Of a DNA stretch of 42,415 bases, positions 14,519 to 21,878 are shown one piece after another; position 1 is the stretch's first letter; each line of letters opens with the position of its first letter. A program made the translations under genes and the position numbers. A model generated the notes under the pieces. That model was not told the DNA's origin. It did not search any database and was given only the letters and a program-made list of their open reading frames with translations. The stretch comes from UBA525 sp964589765 (lineage in GTDB: Archaea > Nanobdellota > Nanobdellia > Woesearchaeales > UBA525), in the NCBI GenBank assembly GCA_964589765.1, contig CAZPUM010000010.1, positions 1 to 42,415 on the forward strand, read 5' to 3'.

Positions 14519-15244
14519 GTGAAACAAACATTTATATCAGAAACACCTGCAAATAACTGCATGGGGGATGCACCTTACGTTCCTGATGATGAAATATTCA
14601 CATTCAGACGACCTGGCGTAGCAGTTGATGTTGTTCTACTCAGCATACTTCATGATGATGTCAAAGTTGCACTAATCCAGAGACAAGACAACCCCTACTT
14701 TGGAAAGTTTGCACTACCCGGCCGATTTGTCAGATACGATGAACCTATAGAAACTACTGCCATGAAGGCGATTGAGAATAAAGGCCACATCTCTGCGGAT
14801 GGAATCTACATCGAACAACTATACACTTTCGGACAGAACCTGGTAAGAGATACACGAATAAGAACAATAAGCATAGTTTACTACGGATTACTAAGTTCTG
14901 AAAAAATAACAAAACAAAAAGAAAATACTTTCACATGGCACTCAGTATACGACCTGCCTGAAATGGCTTTCGACCACAAGGATATTATAAACACCGCACT
15001 AGAAAAAATCAGAAGAAAACTATTCTCAACCGACATGGTATTCAACATGCTCCCAGAAAATTTTACCCTGTCAGAATTACAAAACGCGTGCGAAACAATT
15101 CTTTCATACTGTCTTGATAAAAGAAATTTCAGAAAAAAAATAATTGAAGTCTTCGAACTGAACGACACACACAAAACCAAAATGACAGGAGCCCACAGAC
15201 CTGCCAAACTATACAAATATAAAAAAATGAAAGAAGGAAATTAA
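14519..15244 (+). CDS. nrtR: NrtR-like regulator: degenerate Nudix domain plus winged helix
   Basis: A 241-aa protein with a Nudix domain (about residues 33-165) and a C-terminal winged helix (about 172-236). The Nudix box reads GRFVRYDEPIETTAMKAIENKG; the catalytic REuxEE is replaced by KAIENK, so it should bind but not hydrolyse its ligand, as in bacterial NrtR proteins that sense ADP-ribose-type NAD products. The C-terminal pattern FTLSELQNACETIL, DKRNFRKKI and HRPAKLYKYK is characteristic of NrtR (fTl-eLq, ldkrNFrkki, RPaklY). It starts with GTG one base after the nadM stop and is the last operon gene, so it probably regulates its own operon. ADP-ribose binding and repression are inferred from the bacterial family. 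Confidence 0.87.
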   Translation: MKQTFISETPANNCMGDAPYVPDDEIFTFRRPGVAVDVVLLSILHDDVKVALIQRQDNPYFGKFALPGRFVRYDEPIETTAMKAIENKGHISADGIYIEQLYTFGQNLVRDTRIRTISIVYYGLLSSEKITKQKENTFTWHSVYDLPEMAFDHKDIINTALEKIRRKLFSTDMVFNMLPENFTLSELQNACETILSYCLDKRNFRKKIIEVFELNDTHKTKMTGAHRPAKLYKYKKMKEGN

Positions 15245-15462
15245 GACGACTGAATCATCTTAATGCTAGATACTAGCGCCCAAATCCAGGAAGCAAGCAT
15301 TACCAATACTCCAATAAGAACTATTAGTAGTAGCCAGCCTACAATGTAGAGAATAAGTTGAATAACACCAGTCTTTGTCTCTCCCCAGATAATGGTACCA
15401 ACCCCCGGAATTAAGAGGTTGACAATTAGCGCCACAATTGCTAATGTTTTTTTATCCATCAT
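15241..15462 (-). CDS. TM2-domain small membrane protein
   Basis: A 73-aa protein made of two hydrophobic segments (about 8-30 and 35-65) separated by the turn IPGVGTIIWGETKTGVIQL, the typical loop of TM2 domains (GxGxhxxGxxxxGxxqL). These are small helical-hairpin membrane proteins of unknown function found in all domains. It ends 4 nt inside the 3' end of the convergent nrtR gene. Two tandem ATGs exist at the start; either is possible. Confidence 0.7.
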   Translation of the reverse strand: MMDKKTLAIVALIVNLLIPGVGTIIWGETKTGVIQLILYIVGWLLLIVLIGVLVMLASWIWALVSSIKMIQSS

Positions 15463-15491
15463 AGATAAATCTGAGAACTGAGTTTAAATAA

Positions 15492-16943
15492 CTAACCCTT
15501 AATCACACCTATAGGAACAAGGCGCGCTACAATTTTAGCTATGCCTGCATTATCAGATATCCTAACGACCTCATCAACATCTTTGTAAGCTCCAGGAGCT
15601 TCTTCGGAAACACCCTTTCTTGTCGCAGAAAGAATAGCAACTCCTAATTTTTTAAGCTGTTGTTCAACCTCCTCTGAGGGGAACTGTTTCTTTGCTTTTG
15701 TTCTGGACATTAACCTCCCCGCGCCATGAGCAGTACTGCCAAAAGCCTCCTCCATAGCTCCCTCAGCACCAACAAGCACATAACTTGCAGTGCCCATGCT
15801 TCCCGGAATAAGAACAGGTTGGCCCACAGCACGATACGCTTCAGGAACATCAATACTACCAGGAGGGAATGCTCTCGTAGCACCTTTTCTGTGAACCAAA
15901 ACCTCCCTGAGCTTTCCATCAATCAAATGATTTTCGCGTTTAGCAATATTATGACAGACATCATAGACTGTTGAGACCGAACAACCAGGAAACAGTTCAG
16001 AAAACACTTTTCTGATCCTATCCGCAATAATGTGCCTGTTTGTAAAAGCAAAGTTCGCTGCGGAGTTCATAGCACCCCAGTACTTCTTCGCCAGTTCAGA
16101 CTCGATAGGGGCGTAAATAAGGTTCATATCATCAAGGCTTTTAGCAACATCAGGCTGCTGCTTCTCCATCATGCGAATGTACTCAGAACAGATTTGATGG
16201 CCGAACCCTCTACTGCCTGTGTGAATCATCACAAGAATTTGATTCTCTTTCAACCCAAACTTTTCAGCAACCTCGGGGATAAAGATTTTGTCAACAACCT
16301 GAATCTCCACAAAGTGATTACCAGCCCCAACAGTACCAAGCTGTTTTCTTCCGCGTGCAACCGCACGTTCAGGTACAAATCTAGGATTGGCTTCAGGAAT
16401 ACACCCCGAGGACTCACAGTGTTGTAAATCGTCCTCGGTACCATAGCCGTTTTCAACGGCCCATTCTGCGCCATGCAGCATTACTTTTTCAAGCTCTTCA
16501 TCAGGAATCTTGATTCCTTCCACCCCAACCCCTACGGGGCACGCCTTGAAAAGCAGGTCAAGAAGTTCTTGCTTTTTTGGTTCAACATCATCTCTTGTCA
16601 GAGAGGTTGAAACAAGTCTTATTCCACAGTTAATATCAAATCCTATTCCACCAGGACTGATAATCCCTTCTTTCATATCAAAGGCCGCAACACCTCCTAT
16701 ACTGAAACCGTAACCCTGATGGGCATCAGGCATCACTATCGATTCTCCCACAATACCCGGGAGTGATGCTACATTACAGGCCTGTTTGAGACTGTCGTCC
16801 TGCTTCATCTTCTCCAGAACTTTTTCATCGGCAAACACCTTGACAGGAACGCGCATTTTACCCTCAGGTTTAATCCTAAAGGAGTATGGCCCCAGCTTCT
16901 CAATATCCATAACCTCTGGGATACAGGGGTGTTTAAAAACCAT
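15492..16943 (-). CDS. rtcB: tRNA-splicing RNA ligase RtcB
   Basis: A 483-aa GTP- and Mn-dependent ligase that joins RNA 2',3'-cyclic phosphate (or 3'-phosphate) ends to 5'-OH ends, for example after tRNA intron removal. Visible landmarks: MPDAHQGYGFSIGGVAAFD, GGIGFDINCGIRLV (metal Cys), VGAGNHFVEIQ, HTGSRGFGHQIC (metal His), GSMGTASYVLVG, HGAGRLMSR, and the guanylated His in EVLVHRKGATRAFPPG. The length is normal and there is no intein. Its cofactor archease is encoded 366 bp upstream on the same strand. The start codon lies only 17 bp from the divergent orf at 16961. Confidence 0.97.
   Translation of the reverse strand: MVFKHPCIPEVMDIEKLGPYSFRIKPEGKMRVPVKVFADEKVLEKMKQDDSLKQACNVASLPGIVGESIVMPDAHQGYGFSIGGVAAFDMKEGIISPGGIGFDINCGIRLVSTSLTRDDVEPKKQELLDLLFKACPVGVGVEGIKIPDEELEKVMLHGAEWAVENGYGTEDDLQHCESSGCIPEANPRFVPERAVARGRKQLGTVGAGNHFVEIQVVDKIFIPEVAEKFGLKENQILVMIHTGSRGFGHQICSEYIRMMEKQQPDVAKSLDDMNLIYAPIESELAKKYWGAMNSAANFAFTNRHIIADRIRKVFSELFPGCSVSTVYDVCHNIAKRENHLIDGKLREVLVHRKGATRAFPPGSIDVPEAYRAVGQPVLIPGSMGTASYVLVGAEGAMEEAFGSTAHGAGRLMSRTKAKKQFPSEEVEQQLKKLGVAILSATRKGVSEEAPGAYKDVDEVVRISDNAGIAKIVARLVPIGVIKG
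16932..16939 (+). promoter_or_regulatory. TATA box of orf 16961, inside the 5' end of rtcB
   Basis: tttaaaaa lies within the first codons of the divergent rtcB gene, centred 25.5 nt before the ATG at 16961. This matches the leaderless spacing seen elsewhere. A weaker tattttcc on the other strand (16965-16972), inside the orf, is at the corresponding distance from the rtcB start. Confidence 0.5.
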
Positions 16944-16960
16944 ACCAAATTTCTAAAATT

Positions 16961-17332
16961 ATGTGGAAAATAGTTCCATACGACACAGTTAATGGAGATG
17001 TTGGTCATGTCAACGATTGGCGAGTCCAAGAGGTCTCATTCTCAAAAGAGATTAGGGGCCGACTTAGAACAACAAGGAGAGTTCAAATAACAGGAGATAG
17101 TCACCTTGGTTATGTTTCACTTGATAAGATGGTTGACATGGACCTTGACAAAAAGTCCGGAAGAATTGTGAATGAACAGATACAGGTTGTTGTTGGAATC
17201 TTTCCCCGGAGAGGTGCTTTCCATCAGGAAGAGTACAGAGAAACAAACGGCGTTCCAAGAGGGGATAGAAGAGTTCTTGACCTTTACAACCACATCATAA
17301 AATACAGGTCAGATATCAACGACCGCCTGTAA
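16961..17332 (+). CDS. Unknown small protein, divergent from rtcB
   Basis: A 123-aa soluble protein of mixed strands and loops, rich in Arg and Asp (for example EIRGRLRTTRRVQITGDSH and RETNGVPRGDRRVLDLY). No membrane segment, cysteine or known motif is seen. Support for it being real: no other frame explains 16961-17308, there is a TATA at the leaderless distance, and the frame stays open to a stop that overlaps the archease gene by only 24 nt. It sits between rtcB and archease on the opposite strand. Function unknown; an RNA-related role would be guesswork from position. Confidence 0.6.
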   Translation: MWKIVPYDTVNGDVGHVNDWRVQEVSFSKEIRGRLRTTRRVQITGDSHLGYVSLDKMVDMDLDKKSGRIVNEQIQVVVGIFPRRGAFHQEEYRETNGVPRGDRRVLDLYNHIIKYRSDINDRL

Positions 17333-17725
17333 TGTCCATTTGCCATCTTTTTCTTCCACAAACATGTCTGAGTAAGTTGCCGCTTTTAGATTGCTCCCAT
17401 ACATCGTGACATCATCACCGACAAGTCTTGCGTTCAACTGGAAACCATCTTCCGTTTTTATAATCCCTAATGATTCCGCTTCAGCAGGTAAAAATCCTTC
17501 AGTATCGATTAGGAAAATTATCTGGTCAATTAAATCGAAAAGCAAAGCCTCCTTTGTCTCTGAATTGAGTTGCATCTCCATAGCCCTGTCGTGACGGACC
17601 CGTTCAGGCGTTGTAGCTATAGAGGTCAGAGCTATAACAGCATTCGCAAAGGCCTCCTCCATAGACTCACCATATGCTCTGAACTTTGCATCAGCAGTGT
17701 GTTCAATCAACTCGAATTTTTTCAT
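17309..17725 (-). CDS. Archease
   Basis: A 138-aa archease, the activating partner that enables RtcB guanylation and multiple-turnover ligation. It begins KKFELIEHTADAKFRAYG, matching the conserved leHTADigixayG start with its metal-binding Asp, and has the SIATTPERV, LLFDLIDQIIFLIDTEGF and KAATYSDMFV segments of the family. The usual KAvTYHdl is KAATYSDM here, so the His in that motif is Ser. The start overlaps the stop of the upstream unknown gene by 4 nt (co-transcription). Confidence 0.92.
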   Translation of the reverse strand: MKKFELIEHTADAKFRAYGESMEEAFANAVIALTSIATTPERVRHDRAMEMQLNSETKEALLFDLIDQIIFLIDTEGFLPAEAESLGIIKTEDGFQLNARLVGDDVTMYGSNLKAATYSDMFVEEKDGKWTLQAVVDI

Positions 17726-18426
17726 TGTTTTCTAAACCTCAGATACTCATCATAGAAATCTGGGGCTAACTGCTGTAAAAGTCTTTCGGCATCAACACTC
17801 TTTACGATGCCATCATAGTAAGGCATGTTTCTAATCTCAGAAGTAATGGCGCGTTCTACTCTCGGGGGCAGGTCTTTGGATGTGTCCCTTATCATCATCA
17901 GCATATGACCTGCAAATTTATCGTTTGTTGTTTTGCCCTGAATCTCCCTCGACCTGATAAGGTTGGCATAAAGCATCAACTTGTGCTGAAAAGGTATAGC
18001 TCCATTCAGACAGAGATCTTTCGATACCTCAGAATAAAGCGCTGGGTGCTCATCACAATTCATAACAGGAAAATCTCTTTGATAACTACCCTGAACCTCT
18101 ATTTCAATTCCCTCATTTGTTCTAAACCTGGCAGGCGGTTCAGGCATCCAGGAAACATCTTCAGGTTCATCCCCGTATCCTGTGAACCACATTTCGTCAG
18201 GACCATCAGGAAAATCTGAAGGAATATCTTTCATGTCCAAAAAAGCCTTTGTTATTGGCTCGTTTATCCTCTGAAAATTCTCATATGGCATATCCCCACT
18301 AACCAGGTCCACGGAATTCCGCACATCCTTCAAACCCCCATCTTCACCAACCGGTCTGGGATCTATCCCTATTGAGCAGAGGAATTCCTCGTCAGCGGCC
18401 GAAAAATTGTAAGTCTTTTTTGGCAT
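17722..18426 (-). CDS. Unknown protein, first gene of the archease operon
   Basis: A 234-aa soluble acidic protein without recognised domains. The N-terminal half is loop-rich with many Pro, Asp and Trp (GYGDEPEDVSWMPEPPARF), and the C-terminal half is helical (AIPFQHKLMLYANLIRSREIQ through LQQLAPDFYDEYLRF). It contains only two cysteines and no metal-site pattern. It overlaps the archease gene by 4 nt, so the two are cotranscribed. The start at 18426 is 50 bp from the divergent dph2 C-part start, and the shared TATA at 18448-18455 is centred 25.5 nt from both. No function assigned. Confidence 0.7.
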   Translation of the reverse strand: MPKKTYNFSAADEEFLCSIGIDPRPVGEDGGLKDVRNSVDLVSGDMPYENFQRINEPITKAFLDMKDIPSDFPDGPDEMWFTGYGDEPEDVSWMPEPPARFRTNEGIEIEVQGSYQRDFPVMNCDEHPALYSEVSKDLCLNGAIPFQHKLMLYANLIRSREIQGKTTNDKFAGHMLMMIRDTSKDLPPRVERAITSEIRNMPYYDGIVKSVDAERLLQQLAPDFYDEYLRFRKQ

Positions 18427-18447
18427 TCTGACGGGAACCTCCCAACA

Positions 18448-18455
18448 TTTAAAAA
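18448..18455. promoter_or_regulatory. Shared TATA box of orf 17722 and dph2 C-part
   Basis: tttaaaaa in the middle of the 50-bp gap is equidistant (25.5 nt) from the start codons at 18426 (minus) and 18477 (plus). Both genes would be leaderless. Confidence 0.55.
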
Positions 18456-18476
18456 AAGAGGGGTTGACCCAACACC

Positions 18477-19142
18477 ATGAAACTTTCCTTTATAGATGTC
18501 AGGTACAAGCACCCTGTAGAGGTGCCTGATGATTTTATCGACAAACTACCTGACAAAATTGTGCTGTTCTTGAATATCCAGTTCCACGACCAGTACGAAC
18601 AGATTAAGAACCAGCTCGAGGCAAAAGGAAAGATTGTACTGACAGTCAGGCCCAAACATGCCTGGCACGAAGGCCAGATTCTTGGCTGTTCAGTTGAAGA
18701 ATGGGATGAAGGACAGGATGCTTTTGTCTATATTGGAGATGGTCTGTTTCACCCTAAGGCCATACTGTTCAACAACGAACAGAAGGTGTTTTTGTTCGAC
18801 CCAAAAACAAAAGAACAAAAAACTCTGACCAAACAAGACATTGAGCAGATTGAGAAACAAAGACGCGGAGCCATGGCAAGTTTTTACGCTGCTCAGAAAG
18901 TGGGAGTTCTAATCACAACCAAGTATGGACAATCTAGATTACACGAGGCTTTGAAACTAAAGGAAAAATATCCTGACAAAGAGTTTTTTTTCCTGATGGC
19001 AGATGTTATCGACTTCAACAAACTTGAGGATTTTCCTTTCATTGATTGTTATGTTAACACAGCATGCCCAAGAATTATGGATGATAACGAGAAAGTTCCA
19101 CGTGCTTTGGTTAACATCGGAGACCTCGGCGTTGAATGGTAA
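18477..19142 (+). CDS. Dph2, C-terminal part (domains 2 and 3) of split diphthamide enzyme
   Basis: This 221-aa protein matches the second and third domains of archaeal Dph2 (2-(3-amino-3-carboxypropyl)histidine synthase), the radical enzyme that starts diphthamide formation on elongation factor 2. Landmarks: GQILGC (C71, second Fe-S ligand), FVYIGDGLFHPKAILF, VFLFDPKTKEQ, RRGAMASFYAAQKVGVLITT, GQSRLHEALKLKEK, and NTACPRI (C197, third ligand). The N-terminal domain with the first ligand (GACD) is missing; it is encoded separately at 39816-40088 on the other strand. The protein begins MKLSFIDVRYKHPVEV, exactly where domain 1 ends in full-length Dph2. It has its own promoter and normal codons, so it is not a decayed pseudogene. 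Confidence 0.88.
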   Translation: MKLSFIDVRYKHPVEVPDDFIDKLPDKIVLFLNIQFHDQYEQIKNQLEAKGKIVLTVRPKHAWHEGQILGCSVEEWDEGQDAFVYIGDGLFHPKAILFNNEQKVFLFDPKTKEQKTLTKQDIEQIEKQRRGAMASFYAAQKVGVLITTKYGQSRLHEALKLKEKYPDKEFFFLMADVIDFNKLEDFPFIDCYVNTACPRIMDDNEKVPRALVNIGDLGVEW

Positions 19143-19520
19143 TCAGTTCACCATATGGACGCCAGGACCATAAATCGCGTTCAGTTCTTGCATTCTCTTT
19201 GTAGCCTCTTCCCTTCGGGATATTGTTGCAAGAACATCCCTGTCATCCTCAGGAATTTTCTCTGCTAAATCAAGGCTCTCCATTGGCATCTTATCCTCAG
19301 ACAGATAGCTGGTTATCAGGAGAGTCAATGCTGTTTCTAAATCTCGCTTTGCAGTCTTTGGCCTGTAATCGCCATCCCCTTTTGACACGTGGAGTGTGAG
19401 AACTGCCTCCTGTCCTGCATCCAAAAGAGTATCCCTATTGCTTACAAATTTTTTAAACTTAGACATCACAGAATCATAAGCAGGGATAAGATAATCATTA
19501 GCGAATCCGTTACTGAACAT
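19143..19520 (-). CDS. Unknown small protein
   Basis: A 125-aa soluble, mainly helical protein, with no recognised motif and no cysteine. Its stop is directly adjacent to the stop of the convergent dph2 C-part. It follows another unknown gene on the same strand after 38 bp and, before that, a RecB-like nuclease, so it may be the third gene of that unit. The AT-rich gap before it (tataaaat-like on the plus strand near 19543-19550, giving a TATA on the minus strand) could also be a separate promoter. Confidence 0.6.
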   Translation of the reverse strand: MFSNGFANDYLIPAYDSVMSKFKKFVSNRDTLLDAGQEAVLTLHVSKGDGDYRPKTAKRDLETALTLLITSYLSEDKMPMESLDLAEKIPEDDRDVLATISRREEATKRMQELNAIYGPGVHMVN

Positions 19521-19558
19521 CTGTTCTAGATTTCAATTAGAGTATAAAATAGCATATC

Positions 19559-19963
19559 TCAGAATTTTGGCATTCTGTCACGGTATGGCACATAATCGTC
19601 ATAACTATGCTCATCCCAAAAAGTGATTATGCCTCTGGTGTTAGGTTGTGCCCAACCCATACCTGGGTTGCCCATACAATCTTTCAGGAAAGCCACAGTG
19701 TTACCCAAACGCTTCTCTACAATATCAGACCTTTCCGAAAAAGGTTTTGCACGAATCCTTTCAAAAGCTGTCTTGTATCCTGAAACAGACATTTGGTTTC
19801 CATCAGCATCACTTTCGTTTTCCAGGAATAAATATGTCAGTCTCCAGTGTTCAGGAATTGAATCATCAGACATAACCTCAAATACCGGTTTGTTTCCCAC
19901 AATATCTCTTAAAACATCTTTAGAAGGAATTGTGTTTGCGATATCACTTGGGGGGTGAACCAT
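19559..19963 (-). CDS. Unknown small protein downstream of a RecB-like nuclease
   Basis: A 134-aa soluble protein with no recognised domain. It has a single cysteine (LKDCMGNPGMGW) and a Trp/Asp/Tyr-rich C-terminus (FWDEHSYDDYVPYRDRM). It starts 22 bp after the nuclease stop on the same strand and is probably cotranscribed with it. Nothing in the sequence gives the function. Confidence 0.6.
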   Translation of the reverse strand: MVHPPSDIANTIPSKDVLRDIVGNKPVFEVMSDDSIPEHWRLTYLFLENESDADGNQMSVSGYKTAFERIRAKPFSERSDIVEKRLGNTVAFLKDCMGNPGMGWAQPNTRGIITFWDEHSYDDYVPYRDRMPKF

Positions 19964-19985
19964 TGTTGAGCGATTACTGAAGCTT

Positions 19986-20867
19986 TTAAGAATCTTTGCC
20001 TATCTGAACGAGGTCTTCGGGACTGATACCATCATAGTCAGACAGGTTTTTTCCAAAGCAAAGGTCATAATAATCACACTGGCCAGTACTCCACTTACAT
20101 AGAGGACCCGGTTTCTTACTGTAGTCATCGATGTTTTTGCTTTGAGTGTTTTCGTGTATAAACCTAACCTCCAGGTCGGCCTTTTTCACCATCTCTTCCG
20201 ACACGGGAAGACGAATCTCTTTTCCATGTTTCAAAAAAAGTATTCCTACTTCATCAGGAACCTTTTCGAATTCACCATAAAGAAGACTGTAAATACTAAG
20301 CTGGAGATGGTACTCCTCACTAATCTCGGCCCGTTTGCTGGTTTTATAGTCCAAAATCACAGTCTTACCATTCTCTTTCTGAACAACGTCAGCAAACCCC
20401 ATGACCCCTTTATCGATACTTTGAAGGCGAAGCTCTCTGATAGGAGTTACATGTTTGAAAGCCTCCTTTAAAGTCATATCCTGCTGTTGCATCCTGTCCA
20501 TCAGATAATGATAGAAATTATTGACCATTATTTTGGTCTCTTCATAATAAATGTTAATTTCATCTTCAGTTAGGCCTAACGAGCTAAGTTTTTCCTGATT
20601 AGCCTCCCACTCTTTACGTAGCATCTCCTGTAATATGACCCTGAGTGTGATTGGAAATGTCTCTTCAGGAATTACTGATACATCAATATCATAAATATCC
20701 TCTAAAACTTTGTGTGCAATGTTTCCTCTAATAAGATGAATACTTGTTTTAGTCGGGAGTTTAGCGATATACCTATAGTAGTACTTTCTAGGACACTGCT
20801 TGAACATCAAAATAGAGCTTGGACTCTGTGTTCTTGCAGGCTTAACCGATAAAATCTCATCAACCAC
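19986..20867 (-). CDS. PD-(D/E)XK nuclease, RecB/Cas4-like, with Fe-S cysteines
   Basis: A 293-aa nuclease of the PDDEXK_1 (RecB C-terminal/Cas4-like) family. The N-terminus SPSSILMFKQCPRKYYYRYIAKLP is the standard first motif with a cysteine (C24), followed by RGNIAHKVLEDIY (His motif), GFADVVQKENGKTVILDYKTSK (catalytic D-x-n-DYK) and QLSIYSLLYGE (motif with Gln/Tyr). The C-terminus has CKWSTGQCDYYDLC, three cysteines that with C24 would bind a 4Fe-4S cluster. It probably processes DNA ends in repair. No cas genes or CRISPR repeats are in the window, so a CRISPR role is not supported. TATA ttataaat (20889-20896) is centred 25.5 nt before the ATG. Confidence 0.88.
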   Translation of the reverse strand: MVDEILSVKPARTQSPSSILMFKQCPRKYYYRYIAKLPTKTSIHLIRGNIAHKVLEDIYDIDVSVIPEETFPITLRVILQEMLRKEWEANQEKLSSLGLTEDEINIYYEETKIMVNNFYHYLMDRMQQQDMTLKEAFKHVTPIRELRLQSIDKGVMGFADVVQKENGKTVILDYKTSKRAEISEEYHLQLSIYSLLYGEFEKVPDEVGILFLKHGKEIRLPVSEEMVKKADLEVRFIHENTQSKNIDDYSKKPGPLCKWSTGQCDYYDLCFGKNLSDYDGISPEDLVQIGKDS

Positions 20868-20942
20868 AGAAAGATGATTTTTCAGATGTTATAAATAGTT
20901 TAGGGCGATAAAGCTTAAAAGGAGACAAGAGGTAAAATTACA

Positions 20943-21878
20943 ATGCATGTACCTGCATTCTTTAAAGGGGCTGTAGCCGTATCCAAAGAGTTATCTCTTG
21001 ATGAGCAACAGTTCCAGGAGGACCTAAAGAGGTTTCTTCAGGCTTTCAATGTAAAGCAAGATGTGGCAAGACACTTGAACGCTGGCGAGGCCATACACTA
21101 CCACCTTTCAAAATTACAGTGGGCTTTAAAGGAAGAGTTGGAATCTCTTGATAAAGGAGTGGATGTTGGAAAAGAGATAATATACGATTTGAAGTATCTC
21201 TCAAAGGACGAGTACATCAGACACATTGATGAGCTCTGTAACGATTTAAAGCAGATTAAGGCGCACGATAAAATGATACGCCACGTCCTGATTGAGATTG
21301 AAGACATAGTAAAAGCCGAGGCGCACAAAGTTCGTGCCATAACAAAAGGAAACTATGAACATGACGAAGAGGTAGAGATGCTAAAGGACCTTTTTGTTAT
21401 TGAGAAACACCTTGTTGAAAAACTTGGAAACATAGAAGATTTCAGAGATTTGTTCAAAGGGATTTACATCGGCGAGACTAGAGAGGAAAAACTCCAGGGC
21501 GTACGAAAGAGGTTCAAGGATAGCGTGTTCGAAAAAATGACTAGCGTTCTTATCGGAGAAGACGGAAAAGCTTACCCTACTGACGACCACTACATATCTG
21601 AACTTACTGCCAACATATTCAACAGGCTTGAACAGGAGATTATGGAGGCAGTACATTCAGGAAAAATAGGTTCACACCCACACACCGACTACGAATATGT
21701 CAATTCGAGACTTTTCGAGCAATTCGTACATTCCGAAATAGATATGGATAGGTCCCGCGGGAAAATAGTCCCTAGTTCACGCACGATTCTCGCTTTCATT
21801 AGCATCTTCAGAAAACTTTACAACGAAGAGGCCCTCCCCACTCAACAAACAGCACAGGTTATTGAGGCAAAAACATGA
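20943..21878 (+). CDS. Unknown helical protein upstream of endonuclease IV
   Basis: A 311-aa soluble, almost wholly helical protein with many charged heptad-like stretches (for example LQWALKEELESLDKGVDVGKE and DELCNDLKQIKAHDKMIRHV) and His/Glu-rich segments that could bind metal (HYHLSK, GSHPHTDYEY). I do not recognise the family. The ATG has a gaggt ribosome-binding site about 10 nt upstream. The nfo gene begins inside its last codon (ATGA overlap), so the two are cotranscribed, suggesting a DNA-repair-associated role by context only. Confidence 0.7.
   Translation: MHVPAFFKGAVAVSKELSLDEQQFQEDLKRFLQAFNVKQDVARHLNAGEAIHYHLSKLQWALKEELESLDKGVDVGKEIIYDLKYLSKDEYIRHIDELCNDLKQIKAHDKMIRHVLIEIEDIVKAEAHKVRAITKGNYEHDEEVEMLKDLFVIEKHLVEKLGNIEDFRDLFKGIYIGETREEKLQGVRKRFKDSVFEKMTSVLIGEDGKAYPTDDHYISELTANIFNRLEQEIMEAVHSGKIGSHPHTDYEYVNSRLFEQFVHSEIDMDRSRGKIVPSSRTILAFISIFRKLYNEEALPTQQTAQVIEAKT

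Noticed and set aside
18477..19142. dph2 C-part as a decayed pseudogene
   Set aside because: The frame is intact, all domain 2 and 3 motifs are kept and the missing domain is encoded as a separate intact gene in the same window.
19986..20867. Cas4 of a CRISPR-Cas locus
   Set aside because: No CRISPR repeats or other cas genes occur anywhere in the window; the PD-(D/E)XK/Fe-S layout is also common in repair nucleases.
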